From Branchiostoma floridae (lineage: Eukaryota; Chordata; Leptocardii; Amphioxiformes; Branchiostomatidae): a DNA stretch of 64,000 nt. The notes beneath the pieces were generated by a model that was not told the DNA's origin, did no database searches, and was given only the letters and a program-made list of their open reading frames with translations. This document shows, one piece after another, positions 1 to 24,025 of the stretch (position 1 is the stretch's first letter; the number at the start of each line of letters is the position of its first letter). The stretch is taken from the NCBI RefSeq assembly GCF_000003815.2, contig NC_049989.1, positions 9,372,761 through 9,436,760 of the forward strand. The letters are read 5' to 3'. Made by a program: the position numbers and the translations under genes.

Positions 1-10707
<10,707 letters not shown>

Positions 10708-12291
10708 CTGAAAATAATTGAGAAGTAACGTTATATATATATAAATATATAGAATATATATAAATATCAATGATCAAAAACTTATTTATGGGAGCCATCT
10801 TCAAACTACCCACATGTCAATTCAACCCCAGAGACAGACAAGGGCTGAGATCTATTCTAATTATGAACCAATCAAGATTATACCTACGATTCACCACTTG
10901 TATATTGTCATCAAGAAATTGTATGCATCACCTGCACGTAATTCTGGATCTGGCACGTAAAAAATTAATCCTGCAACGCAGGCTCTTCTACGGGCGTGCT
11001 GTTCTCTGCCGTTGCTAGTACTTGCTACTATTATCTGATGGCTCCAGTTTTCAACACCATCGACAAGACCAAGAAAAACTGAAGCCATTAGATTTGAATT
11101 CAAATTTATGGAACATCCATGTTATCAGTAGAAATGCATATATGTCCAAAATCTTTTTCAGCTTTATTTTTCAGCGTTGGACATTCTCCCATGGCTTGTT
11201 TTACCTACGGTTTACCTACATTTTACTACAGCGGTTGACGTTGGTAATCTCATAAATCTTAATCGTATGCTGACGTACGACGTTTGTGTCCATGACTTTA
11301 TATATTGTAACTTGCTCCCGATTTTACCCATACGTACGACATAAGGCGTTTTACGTCGCATGAAATCGTCATCGCGGTATATCGTACGGTGTATGTAGCC
11401 TGGCCCTTAATCACTGTGTAATTTGGCCATGGCTCATGTGACGGTGAGAAACATGAGCCATGGCCTTCTCGGTTACAGAATCCATCTTGAGTTTGCATAA
11501 GAAACCAAAGTTTGATTGTCCTGTTTGGTATCCGCACAATACGAAATGATGATGAAAGTGGGTAGTATTAATATTATTACAGCTCTTTACTTACCTTTCT
11601 ATGATCTCTTTTGAACAGATCTACAGTTGGCCATGGAGCTTGAAAACTTCCTGTACCTTAACGACAGCCATCTTTGTATTTCACACTCTGGTATGTGCTC
11701 AGTTTCACCAGTTTACCACTCATATCCATCCGCCACAGAACCTCACCTGCTCAGGTAATAAGTAGTTCCTACTATCATGTACAATATCATCCCTGAGCAC
11801 CTTTAATCTACTGACTGTCATTATGGCCTGATAAAAATATTTTTTGCAAATTTATTTGCATGTATAGTACATGATAGGTTCAATCGTTTTCACAAAGGAA
11901 CACTGATAAAGTGATGATAAAGGCTGAGTAAAATCTTTCCGTCTGTTGTTTACCAACAGGCTCTTGCGTGTTTTGTGTTGAACATGTGAACCTTGCTTGA
12001 CCTGTTGACATGCACACCTTTGTGCTGGACCTAAATCAGGTATGAATCATTATCATCCAAGGTATATCAAGGCGGAACTTGCTGAGATTCTAAGCTTTTC
12101 TTGTAGTGAAGTGTACATATAGATGTATGGACAATGTTAAGGCATAATGCTTGGCCATAAAGGGGGGGCTCAATTTTTCTTCACACTGTCACTAACAGTA
12201 TTGATACCAAATAGTCAAAAACATGTAAACATTGTCTGACACTGAAACAACATCGTCTTATTGACAGCTGAAGCTCTTTCTCTGAGAAGTA

Positions 12292-13819
12292 ATGATGTTC
12301 CCCAGTATCCTTGGTCAGGGTTTTGTGGACGTAACCGACCCGGCTCGTCTGCATGCTGAGTTGTGGGGCGACTTTTTCTCCAAAGCCATTTCCTGTTGGC
12401 TGCCTCTCCTCATGTCTACTGTCCTCGTTGGGCGCGATCTTCTAGGTAAATACGTAGAGCATTTGCTGGGGTCTAGCCTAATGTTGAATAACACTGATCA
12501 CTGTCATCTACCTAAAATTGAACTGCACTGTGGTGAGAGTTTAGCCGAACGGTATCATTATTGATTCCTCATATGTGCTCAATGTATTCGCTACACTAAG
12601 AGTAGAAAATTTCGTGTAGGTAAGGTAACAATGCCTGACCGAGCTGACTGCCATATACTATATGTTTACCCTCTTTAGAAATGATATGATATTGAACGTC
12701 ATAATGATGCACCATGGGTACAGAAGCTATATGTTGTTACATTAACTGTTTTGGACAGGATCCCATTAAGCAAAAGCACTCAAAAGTAACTTACACTGAA
12801 AAGAGTTTTTCTAGTTAGCTTAACATTTACTTATTATAAATTCCTCTCTGTTCCGTTTTCCAGGATCCAGTATTCAGTGTTTTCCCCTGGATCTTGTACA
12901 TGTTCCAGTCCAACCTGAGAATGGCACCTATATCCCCGATGACAACTCATCCAGTAATGCATTCAGTGATGTATTTGTGTATACCAGACAGCTTTCTGAA
13001 TTTGTTAATACTTATTGTGGCGGGAAGACTTCCTTTCCTGAAAACACAGTTTTTACCTACCAGTTCTTTGCCATGATGTTGGTAGTTCAAGCAGGTCTTA
13101 TGTACACACCATTTTTGATTTGGAATCTTACTAAGGGCAGGGAGATCATATGTATTGTGAGATTCATTGCACATGACATGGAAGTCCTGTATGACCGATT
13201 CAGGAAACAAAATACTCAAGACCAGAGTACAGGCACCCAGGGAACTTTAAACACACAAGTTGAGAGGCAAACAGTACCCGTGTATGGACAAGAAGAATTG
13301 GTAGAAGCAGAAAAACAATGGAGAGCAGACTGTACCATGTGCAAATGGTATGTGATGAAGAAAATGATGTCGATACTAATTTCAGTGGTATTCCTTATCT
13401 ACCATGGGTGTCAACTCAAATCTATAGATAACATTTGTAATACGTTTCCATGTTCCGTGGAAGAAAAGTTTTCCGTAACATGCACAGTGCCTGCAGCAAA
13501 CGTACACAAATTAATATGGATTACAAACATGGCTCTGTTAGGAATTAATGTGTTGGTTATATTGATCCATATAGTTGTACAATATAAAGTTGCTGAGGAT
13601 TACCCATTTGAAGAGATTGGCATTAAAAAGGAGACCCACGCTGAGGCAACACGGGGAGCTGCCGGCCAAAATAAGATGACAAAAGCGCAATTCTGTCTGA
13701 GTCATTTTAATGACAGCTGCTTGATGTACGCATTTTTCAAAGCCAACATAGAATCTGTTGAGAAGTACAACTATGTGAAAAATCTTCTTAAGGTGGCACC
13801 AAAGCGGCCCGATCCATAG
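12292..13819 (+). CDS. pannexin/innexin-like four-pass membrane channel
   Basis: Two exons, 12292-12445 and 12864-13819, join in phase 1 (CTAG|gtaaat ... ttccag|GATCC) to give 369 aa. The predicted topology is that of pannexins and innexins: TM1 about residues 27-47, first extracellular loop with C57 and C103, TM2 about 117-138 beginning TYQFF (compare the YxQW start of innexin TM2), cytoplasmic loop about 140-215, TM3 about 217-233, second extracellular loop with C234, C243, C248 and C258, TM4 about 268-290, and a C-terminal tail. Family members form large-pore plasma-membrane channels. The second loop has extra cysteines compared with the usual two per loop. The length is slightly short for a pannexin (about 400). 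The subgroup (pannexin or innexin) is not settled. Confidence 0.75.
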
Positions 13820-14311
13820 AGACCACAAACAAACACAACTGTTAGGCAGCCAAATGATCTACCGTCGTACCTGTGACAAGTGACCACCTCTGCCTAAGGC
13901 TGACCACACATTTCCAAACCAGGGAAACGACAACTGGAAATGTATACGTAAAAATATACAAAAATATTGCTCACGACTATTATCTTAAGATTGTGTAGTT
14001 TGGTGTCTTTTATATTATACTTTTCGTTCTCGAAAGCTGCCCGTTTGGATATGTGACGTAGGCTTAAGTATTACCTAGAAAGAAAATATCAATGAAAAGA
14101 AAATATATAAAGAACACAGAATATGATTAGTAACTAACTCGACTGGACATGGCAGAAATCTCACGATACATATGCAGCTACTGAAATGAATATACTGCAA
14201 TAAAAATCATCAGAAAGTCAGAAATGTTCATACCTGATGGCTCCGTCTGCCTATATCCCTTTGATGTCTCTGGTAATAAAAAACTAAAAAAAATGTGTTT
14301 TTTAAACACTT
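13820..14311. other. 3' region of the pannexin-like gene
   Basis: Non-coding and AT-rich. An AATAAA-like signal (GCAATAAAAATC, about 14200) may end the transcript. Confidence 0.4.
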
Positions 14312-15015
14312 TATAGAGTCCATTCCAAGACACCATGCGGATGTTTGTTGCCATTGTTTAGAATTGATTTTAAAGTTTTGTAATTATATGTCTAGGACAT
14401 TTGATACTTCAGAAATATTTCTAACACTGTTTCAACTTTATAAATATTTCCCTGGTCCTGTAAAACTTTGGAAATATTCATGGTGTGGAATTGGATACTT
14501 TTAATGGTTTCTAAATAATGATAACAGCATTCTACCATTATTTACCATTTTCTACCATTTTTTGTAAATGGTTCGGTGGGCTGGGAAGATAGCAATTCAC
14601 ACATCCTTGCAAAGTATGGTTGGATGCCATGCAACAATAGCCCACCACAAAGGGTCCGCCAGTGCCCAGCAGTGAAATCTAAAAATATACAGATGCAACA
14701 ATAGGGCTTACTTTTATGGGGGCAATAAACTATTTTTACCATTTGGCCAGGTTTACCATTTTTTGTAAATATTTGTAAATGTGAAATAATCACAGAGAGG
14801 TTTCACAATTATTCTAAATAAAGATATTTTTGTACAGTTACATTCAAAATGTTTCTAAAATATTCAAAGAAATTCAAATAAATGAGTATTTTCTTAGTCA
14901 ATTTTTTGAAAATAATTTAATTATTGTGGCTCAGATATTCTTTTATTCAAAATAATTCAGACTAATTCTAAATATCGCCTAAAAACCCTCATGGTGTCTT
15001 GGAATGGACTCTATA
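14312..15015. mobile_element. about 700-bp MITE, TAGAGTCCATTCCAAGACACC ends (non-autonomous)
   Basis: About 25 bp of inverted repeat (AGAGTCCATTCCAAGACACC at the left; GGTGTCTTGGAATGGACTCT at the right) bounds an AT-rich interior with repeated TTACCATTTT, TTTGTAAAT and AAATATT words. The flanking bases are consistent with a TA target. No coding capacity is seen. Confidence 0.8.
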
Positions 15016-16379
15016 TGTTTATATAAAGATGTATTAGATTTGAATGTTATACCATTGTGTATAATATTCTTCTGTGTTATGGTTTATCAAAAAGGAATAA
15101 TTCTTTTTAGAATTTTATTGACAAGAAACTAGCCAACATTTTGCGAATAATATATTCATTTTCTAATGTTCAATGATCATAATCAATTGAGATAATGTTC
15201 AGATCATAATCACAAATATCAAAGAAAATGCTCAAGAAAAGAACGTTAACAGAACCCACATTGTCGAGATTTTTCGCCCATATATAGATCATCAGTGTCA
15301 TGCAGCTGATTTCTCTCATATTCGAACTATTTTCTCCTGTAAGTCTGTTTTCGCCTCTATATTTGTATTCTCCCACTTTCTCCCATATTTCCCTCCTTTT
15401 TGCTCACTTTCTCTTGTAAAAACCTACGAAAATCATATCGACACAGCGCAAGTAATTATAACTCGGAAGAATTTTCATATACCTATCGTGCGACAAGCCT
15501 TTTCTTTGCAATTCGAACTGAAAGAAAATCTGGCGTGTCGGTATCATGTATTCGTTCTTTTATACTACAAACCTCCGTTTTTGTTCCCTATCGAATGCCG
15601 GTATGTTAAACGATATGGTCTGCAAACAAAAGAAAGGCGGGTTTGCAAAGCTAAGCCTCATTACCCGAATACAAGGTACTCAGTTATGTATACACCAATA
15701 CACTGGATAAGTTAACAATGTGAGCACATCATACGGTGTAAATGGTTTTGAATAGTATATCATGTTTACTCAATCAACATACAACACAATACCTTTGTTG
15801 ATTGTGAAAATGTTTCAGTCTATTCAGAATAACATCGTCAGGTAATGACATTCAACTCATGCCGGATTGTTAACCTTTTTGAATTAACGTTCCCATGTGG
15901 TGGTAAACACGGACTTCACACTCAGTGTTAACATAATTTAAAACTAGAAAACCCTGCATTTGTTAGGGAGCAAATACAGCACATTTCATTCCACCACCAC
16001 CCCATGTAAAAATGGACCGTTCCAAGTTTGAAGTTTAAAAGCGTTACCCCTGCAAGAATGGGCTCTCCGGGGGCATCTCAGGTTTCAGAGAACAGTTCAA
16101 AACACCTTAACACACAAAAAGGATAATAATAGAATGAATCCAGATGAAAGTTTAATCTAAAAAAGATCCCCCGTCTATTTAAGAATTGTCTCCTCCACTG
16201 ACAGCGAATCCTAGCCCAAAACTTTACTCTATGCCCTAGACAAACCTTTGGTTCAGTAGCACAGGGATTTCACCTGGCCGGTGGCAATCTCGACAAAAAC
16301 GTCCGTAACACGTGCGAACGTAACACTTGCGAGCGTAACACGTGCGACCAATGGCGAAGAACTTAGTCTATTGGAGGAA
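15016..16379. other. no gene seen
   Basis: Short ORFs only, no splice-supported exon. A small direct repeat of CGTAACACGTGCGA-type words is at about 16298-16350. Confidence 0.4.
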
Positions 16380-16912
16380 TCATCTATAGAAATGACTGAT
16401 AGGTACTGAGATGAAGATAAGCCCAAACTCTTTGTGACACTTGCTCCATTTGATGTTTTTATTGAAACATTTCAACTGCATCATCATGGTTACCGTTTTC
16501 TCCATGTCAGACTCAGACAGCACCTCCCACGTTACCTTGGGACCGGTATTGAGGAAACCGCGCTGCATCTCGAGAACGTCCCGGATGGTCCTGGTCTCCT
16601 TGGCAACGGCCTGACGGAACAACTCGGCTGAGTCACGTGACTGTCCGTTTAACCGTCTGTGGTCGGTGGCGTCTCCGTTGACAAAGTAACTTTGAATTTC
16701 TAGATTGAAGTAGTACGCTACCGCTGCTACGTTAGATTCATCGTGAACGAGGTAGTCACATTACGACAGAAGTAAAATGTCTGTCAACTTCATCGCCCAA
16801 CTGTTGCGACACAGATTTATCGCGCCCAAGTTTTTGGATCACTTCATCTCCTCGGAAAGCGTCGGCGTATTCAACCTTGTCGTTCCCGGAGTCCTTTCAG
16901 CCTGTAAGAAAT
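16380..16912 (-). pseudogene. broken 3' copy of the FUT8-like fucosyltransferase
   Basis: The minus strand encodes a stretch closely matching the last exon of the intact gene at 18070-18758: ...CDYLVHDESNVAAVAYYFN..., LNGQSRDSAELFRQAVAKET, then a diverged tail to a stop at 16380. Upstream, the LGDEV segment is in another frame, and the DILLLS segment runs into an in-frame TAA exactly where the intact copy has the R of SRCDYLV. The copy is thus disrupted by at least one frameshift and one stop. No 5' exons were found beside it. A TTTCTTACAG acceptor-like sequence precedes the homologous region. It lies about 1.2 kb downstream of the intact gene, as a tandem duplicate would. Confidence 0.8.
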
Positions 16913-17234
16913 TTCATTCGGTAAGAACGAGTATTGAAGGGACACCAAAAGTACCACCAGGCTTGTCCCTAACACCAGTCTGTTGTGTTTGGACATCATA
17001 TTTGTGGAAAGATAAAGCTGACTCTGTGGACCGTGAGGCTGAAGCTTTCCTCACTGCGGCCGGGTGTGGTATACAAGACGTCATTGGTTAGACTACCAAC
17101 AGGTAGTCATTTCCATGATAATGACGAACGGGTCTAATTGAATCATTGAAATGGTCCGATCACAATACAGCACCCTTCACTGTAGTCTGTAGACACGGTA
17201 GTATATTTTGCCCTGCTATGGATCCGAATAGGGT

Positions 17235-17450
17235 GTCTGTGTGGCGCAACGGCTAGAGCGTTGGAAACAGAATCAGTAGGTCCTGGGTTCGATACTCACC
17301 ATGCCCCTGCCCCCATGACGGTGGAGTGACGCCCACCGAGTCTCACGGCTAATCTGTCTTAAGGTACCGGTGCCAAAAAACACCTACGGATTTGGTCCTG
17401 CCAGTGTATCAACATCTGCACACTTGCCACTAAGACCCGTGAAATTTAAT
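17235..17450 (+). repeat. tRNA-derived SINE-like element
   Basis: A box A-like sequence (TGGCGCAACGGCTAGAGCG) and box B-like sequence (GGTTCGATACTC) have the spacing of a tRNA promoter, followed by an unrelated body of about 150 bp. It lacks a convincing cloverleaf, so it is not an ordinary tRNA gene. Confidence 0.65.
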
Positions 17451-18069
17451 TTGATGGATCCGAATTGCAAAATGCTTGAATACGAAAGTTGATAAATATC
17501 CTGGATAATATCTTTGACTGAGTGTTGTAGTAGTAATTTGTCACCAGTTATGACAACAGGAAGGCATATGCATATGAGATCTAGAGCTGCGTGGCCTTTG
17601 TAATGTTTATCTAGCCTTGCCGAAGAAAAATAACGTTACAAACTACTTAGAAACATTGGACCAGACTTTATTTCATAGTTGTCTGTTGTACTGTTGGGTT
17701 ATACAGAATGGAGCGATATGCGATAGGGACTATACCTAAAATACAAGTACCCTTAGTGCAAGTGCGCTCAATTAGTAGTAGAACAGGACTCAACACATTT
17801 TTGTAAGAAAATGCGCCCGTAATCAACAGTCGACAATATTGCGACTAAAAGCTATTTAAGAATGAAATTGATTGTGTTGAAAAATCTTAAGGTGTTTCTT
17901 TTAATATCAATTATACATAAAGTCACTAGAGATAAAACCAATTACAGCCCAGTTATACTTATATAGTTTGGTTGGTATACCATTCGGTTGAAATTTGCAT
18001 ACTTAACAGCCAGGACAATGGCAATAGCCATCAGCAAAAAACTGTGCAGCAAATTCTCAAATACAGGCT

Positions 18070-21000
18070 TTAAACACCCATCAAAGCTCTCAGATTCTCT
18101 CTCTTGGACGCTGCAAACTCCCGACCACATCTGCTCCATTTCACATTCCTGACGAAACACCTCATTCTCTCCACAATTTCTTGTCTATCATCGCCTGACA
18201 TACTCGGATCAGTAATACTTAAACTAATCATTTTCTGCTTCTCCAATTGGTCCCAGCTGATCCTGGTCTCCTTGGCAACAGCCTGGCGGAAGAGCTCCAC
18301 GGGGCTGTCACGTGATTGTCCGTTGAGCCGCTTGTGGTCTGAAGCATCCCCACTGACAAAGTAACTTTGAATTTCCGGATTGAAGCAGTACGCTACAGCT
18401 ACTACATTAGACTCATCATGGACAAGATAGTCACATCTAGACATTAGTAAAATGTCCATAAATACTTGGTCACCTAGATGACGCCCCCAAACTTTATCTT
18501 CTAGTCTTTTATCCATCTCTATTCCCCGAAAGGCGGAGGTGTGTACAACATTGTCCTTCCCAAACTCTTCTTCAAACGATGCAATGATGTCATCTCGATC
18601 ATACGCGAGGAAGATTCTGATTTCCTTGTCAGCTTTCTCAGCCTTGATGTCGTCCATGATGTGTTTTGTCGTTCGAAGAAAATCTTGTAGTTTCGGCGTT
18701 TTTTGTCCCATGATAGTCATCTCTTCAACGTGCTCTTCCAATAATCTGACATGGACTCCTGAAATTAATGGACAGATCAAATCGTATTCATTTTTCATAT
18801 TTCCAGCTGTCTTGCTCAAAAAGAATCAAGGAAAAACCATCATCTTAAAGTATTAGTACATGTATATTCATATGTAAACAAAACTACATTGTGTATATCA
18901 GAGTCATTGACGATAACGAACGCAATACAATTTTTGAACACCGGCAAATGCCGCCCAAAATGGAAGAGATTAATAAACATACAAAAAAAAATAGATTTTA
19001 AAAGTACCTATATTGATTCGTCCCGCCATGAAGGATTGATAGAATGTATCCACCATCTTCTGAACGCGGGGGGCGGGCTTGATGTAACCGGAAATGACGT
19101 GACTGACGAGAGCGCGGATCTCTGCTGTGATTGGCTGGAAGTAGGATGATATCTGGTTTTCCATGTCGGCAAACCTGAAATCTACAAGTTTCCCCTCTGC
19201 TCCTGGCCGGGTCCGGTACGCCTGAAGAATGTGAGGAGATATGAAACAGAATGAAGCAATAGCTCACTGTAAATCGTGTAATATTTTATGTTCGCGTTTT
19301 CCTGACTCGGTTTCCTTGGAGAGCTTACGCCGTGAACTCATCACACCGCGAATATATATACAATCTCTAACATTACTAGACACTGAGTATCGCTAATCAA
19401 GTAGTAGATCTAGAAATTTGGCAAATAGAGGGAATGGTGTGCTAGGGGAGTCACCGGAATAGTATGATATGTCAGTCGGTCGGCCAGAGGAGATCAGTAC
19501 ATGAGTACTGACTCCAATGGCAGGACGACTGACATACTACTGTAAATGCAGAAATGTTCGCGGTGGATTAATGTTCGCGGTTTTCGCGGCGGCCGCTTCA
19601 CCGCGAATTTAAATCCACCGCGAACATTTTTCCATAACAGTAAGAGACTACAGTGCATGGTGCTACCGCGAAATTAAAACCACCGCGAAAAGTCCATTTT
19701 CCCGCTACCGCGAAATTAAATCCCCGCGAACTTAAATGCATTTACAGTATACTATTCCCTCTATTAGTCAAATTTCGCTGAGCTTGGTAAAGTTAGAGGC
19801 TTACGAAGATGTTCTGTCTTCCATGGTTAATTCAACCTCAACCTTAAACCTCATCCCCTACCGTGAACTTACATATTTCTTTAAAAGAAATATAAATTAT
19901 CCTTATTACATTAGCCTGATTAAATCTCGATTATAGCAGCCCGCCCAACATCCGCCGGCCCCCTAGAGCGAGGAGGGGCCAGTTACAACCCTGGACAGCG
20001 GAGTTTGGGTTACACAGACTAATATTATATATACTAAATTTGTTCTGAAGACAGAACAAGTTTCTATATATGACAGACCAAGTTTCTATATATGACATGG
20101 GTGATTTCAATGTTTTCGATTTGAGGAGAGAAGATTGGTAAAAAAAGGTAAACAAAGAGTGTCAACCTACCGAAGTCAAGTCGAAATATTCCCTGGAGAT
20201 CCCCATACAGACACGCGTATCTGTTCGGTTTTCAATACCTGGGTTGATTGCTGTCAAGGGAAATGAAAATGTTGTACGTTACTGGAAAAATTGATAATAC
20301 AATTGTACATGAAAAGACGATCACTACGAGAAATCTAAATGAAAACAAACAAACAATAGAGACAACCATTTCCAAGTTTAAACCAGTCGGGTCAAAATGT
20401 GATTTTACATGTGTCATATGTATTAATCGATATGTATTAATTGATAGTTTACCTTCAAAGTACCATGTCCAGTAGTTTCTCCCTGGTCCTGACGGTCCGC
20501 ATGAGTCACATGCCATCCAGATGACGGTAGGCGTGAAGCCTCTCGCCTGTAGAAAGGGTCAGATAATCGACATAAACCATTGTACTTTTAGCTAGTTTTG
20601 TCACCTTCAGCTAATGGTACAGTTGCTTGCCAGCTTGATCTAGTACATTAAAAACTTGAAAGTGAATCTTCCACAAAATCTATTCCGAACTGGGCATGGA
20701 GATACTAGTGATTATACCTTACAATCGAAATCATATGGCAAATGCGAAACCAGATCACTTATACACGTAAGTAGAATACAGGTCTGTTCAGACCAACTGC
20801 AGTTCTGACTCCGCCGCTAGGAGTCGCTGCCCCAAGGAGTGTTGACATAATTAGCTTCTTATCGGCTTACCGTAGGATTAACGGCAAATCGGATTAGCGC
20901 TAATTAAAGGATTAACTAATTCATTAAACTGTATTGGATTACGTATGGCTTCGTCTTGGTTAATGTTGATCAACTGGATATACCTACGCAAGTGTATTGT

Positions 21001-23116
21001 TGCATACAATACCGATGGCGTGGCATTACCCTATTGGATAAGTATTTACGGTATGATATAAAGACGGAGAGTCCAGTATTGTTTACCCCAGTGCATCAGA
21101 GTCACATACATAACGATACGTCAAGATGTCTGAACTGCCAAGATCTTGTAGCTGAGTTGCTGGGTTAATGGGCGCTACGCCGCAGCTAGTACAGCTCTTG
21201 CGCGCGCAACCTATCGTCTCACTTACCCGTGTATACAAGCGCTACGGGTTTCCTGACACAACAGCGAAAAGGAATCGGTGGACAAATACTTGATTTAGTC
21301 ATTAGGTTCGTGCTGCATGTGATTCGTGAAATAATTAAAGAATAAAGCCTTTTGTGGTATGGACGCAGACAAGAGAGGTTATATGCGTTGGCGGTGCTGT
21401 GGTCATTTTCCTCCGTACTTGTAGTGTGCGTGTACTATATGTGAGACATGTTGGCTTGCCCAGGCATGTTTCATGCCTAGACCCCGCCTCCTTCTTGTCA
21501 GAAGCTGTGGTGTATTGAACGCTGATTGGACGTTACAAGAGTGGAGTAGTTCATAAAGGGTCCCAGCACAGCAGAAGAAGACACTCTGATCGAGAATCAC
21601 CGACAATGCCTCACGCCTGTGACACCTGTAGCAAGGAATTCAGTCGAAAAGCAAACCTCGTTCGTCACCGTGAAGGGATACACGGTGACGTTTCAGAGAG
21701 TGCTTCGGAAGAAGTGGTCATGGACGCCGAGACAGAACATTACCGGCCGCCTGATATCTTTGACGATGCCTCCCATACGTCAACTGATGAGGATGATACA
21801 GAACCGATCAGCTCATCTGAAGACGACAACGATGAATCAATGATGTCACAAGAAGATAAGGAAGATGATAGTTTAGATGAAGACAGCTCTGTGATAGGTT
21901 CTCCTGATGAGCACTCAACGACAGAAACCGAGGATGACAGCGATTCTGAGAACACTGATTGGTCAGAAATAGGGTCATCTGATGAAGGTGAAGAACATGA
22001 CTACGACAGTGGTGACGAGGAGGAGTGGACGCTGTACCGTGACTGGACCATTCCACTAACTCACTACGAAAGCGATGTCCCCCAACGCGTGATTAAAGAG
22101 ACGAAACGCGCTGGCAAAACGTTTTACCTGATAAACTTTGCTGCGCTGCCTCATCGCAGTACTGAAATCGTACACAGTAAGAACTGGGTCTCGGAACAAA
22201 CATTGATGAAAAAATATGGTTACCTTGTCTTGAAGTAACAGAATTAGTCTCTACCAGACTGACTACGCTGGCTAATAGGGCAAATAATTTGTTAGGGGGG
22301 GTTTGCTACTAGGGTTTGTATTGTCGCGCAGCCAGGAGAAATGTCTATCTTAGCGTGGACTGACTCCCCTGACCAATTCGCCGTGGCCTGGTGGTGACTA
22401 ATAAAATGTCGTCCTTAGCACAACTTTTGTAATAAACATGTGATTTAGGGTTGTGACTTTTCCTCACCGTTCAATAAAATCGGCAATGTTACGAAACAGT
22501 ATCATAGTGTCTTTTGTGTAGTTGGATTCAGATTAGCCTGGGCTTACTAAATCACGCACCTAGCGGTCACTCATATCTATAGACATATCATATTAGGAGT
22601 CACTGATAACCATGCATGTATATATACCTCATCTTGAGTCACTCATAGATGATAACGCAACATGAATCAAACTCATTCTGCTCAAACCTTACATTGTGAA
22701 GCACCCATAGATGAATGAAGTAACATATCGTTAGTCACTCATAACCATACATACCCTATTTTGTAAGTCACTTATAGACATAAAAATACATATACATACA
22801 TACATATTACATGTCGTAAGTCAACCATAGCCTAGTATATATATCGCATGTCGTGAGTCGTCCATACACAATACAACGCAACATGAGTCACTCATACACA
22901 TATTCGACGCAACATGAGTCACTCATTCTGCGCGCAACTTTTATCATGACTTATTGATAGCCTATGTATACATATCACCAGCCATTGCAATATATGCATA
23001 ACGCATGTCGTGAGTCACTCATACACATATACGACACAACCTTGAGTCACTCATACACATATACAACGCAACATGAGTCACTCATACACATATACAACGC
23101 AACATGAGTCACTCAT

Positions 23117-23160
<44 letters not shown>

Positions 23161-23933
23161 CGTTATATACAGGGCAACGTGAGTCACTCATTCGACGCAA
23201 CATGAATCACTCATTCTGGCGCAACTTTATCTTGAGTTACTCAAAGTCTTCCTGACTACCTATACGTTAACTTTTATATTTGGAATGACTCTTGATGTGA
23301 CTCATCGGATGTGTTACGTGTAGGATATGAGTGACTCATGACATGTAATATGTATATGCTTCTTAAAGAGGGGGTTACGATATGTTATCCATGTCTACTG
23401 TATGAGTGACTATGAAGAGCGACTTACAAAATAGGTTCGGCATCGGGGGTGACACATAGTACTCATCGGGTATATAATGAGTGACAATATGTAATGTGTG
23501 TACGAGTATCTCACAAAATATGTGTTGCTATGTGTGACTTAAGATATGTAACTAAGCACACTTATGAGTGACTCACGATATAAGTTGTGTACAGAATGAG
23601 TGACTCATTTTGCGTTGTATTGTGTACGAGCGACTGACGATCGCGACATGCGTTATGTATACTAGTATTTTTGATTCGGTATATGACATGTATGCCTATG
23701 AGTGACTCATAGTATATGTACAGAATGAGTTACTCATGTTGTGCTTTATATGTGTATTAGTGACTCACAATATGCGTTATGTCCATATTAGATTAGGTCG
23801 TGATATGTATACCGGGGCTATGAGTAACTCAAGATAAAAGTTGCGCGCAGAATGATCAACTCATGATGCGTTGAATATGTGTATGAGTGACTCATGTTGC
23901 GTTGTATTGTGTATGAGCGACTCACTACATGCG

Positions 23934-24025
<92 letters not shown>

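Noticed and set aside
11641-11690. Minus-strand ATG GCT GTC GTT AAG before a GT as a first exon
   Set aside because: Only five codons and no matching downstream exon.
16777-17091. 104-aa plus-strand ORF
   Set aside because: Antisense to the FUT8-like pseudogene; no own domain or splice support.
17235-17310. A functional tRNA gene
   Set aside because: Box A and B are present, but the arms do not form a proper cloverleaf and an unrelated tail follows; a SINE is more likely.
17942-18160. Minus-strand ORF with a hydrophobic segment near the FUT8-like 3' end
   Set aside because: It overlaps the end of the true last exon in another frame and then runs into 3' UTR; no donor would bring it into frame.
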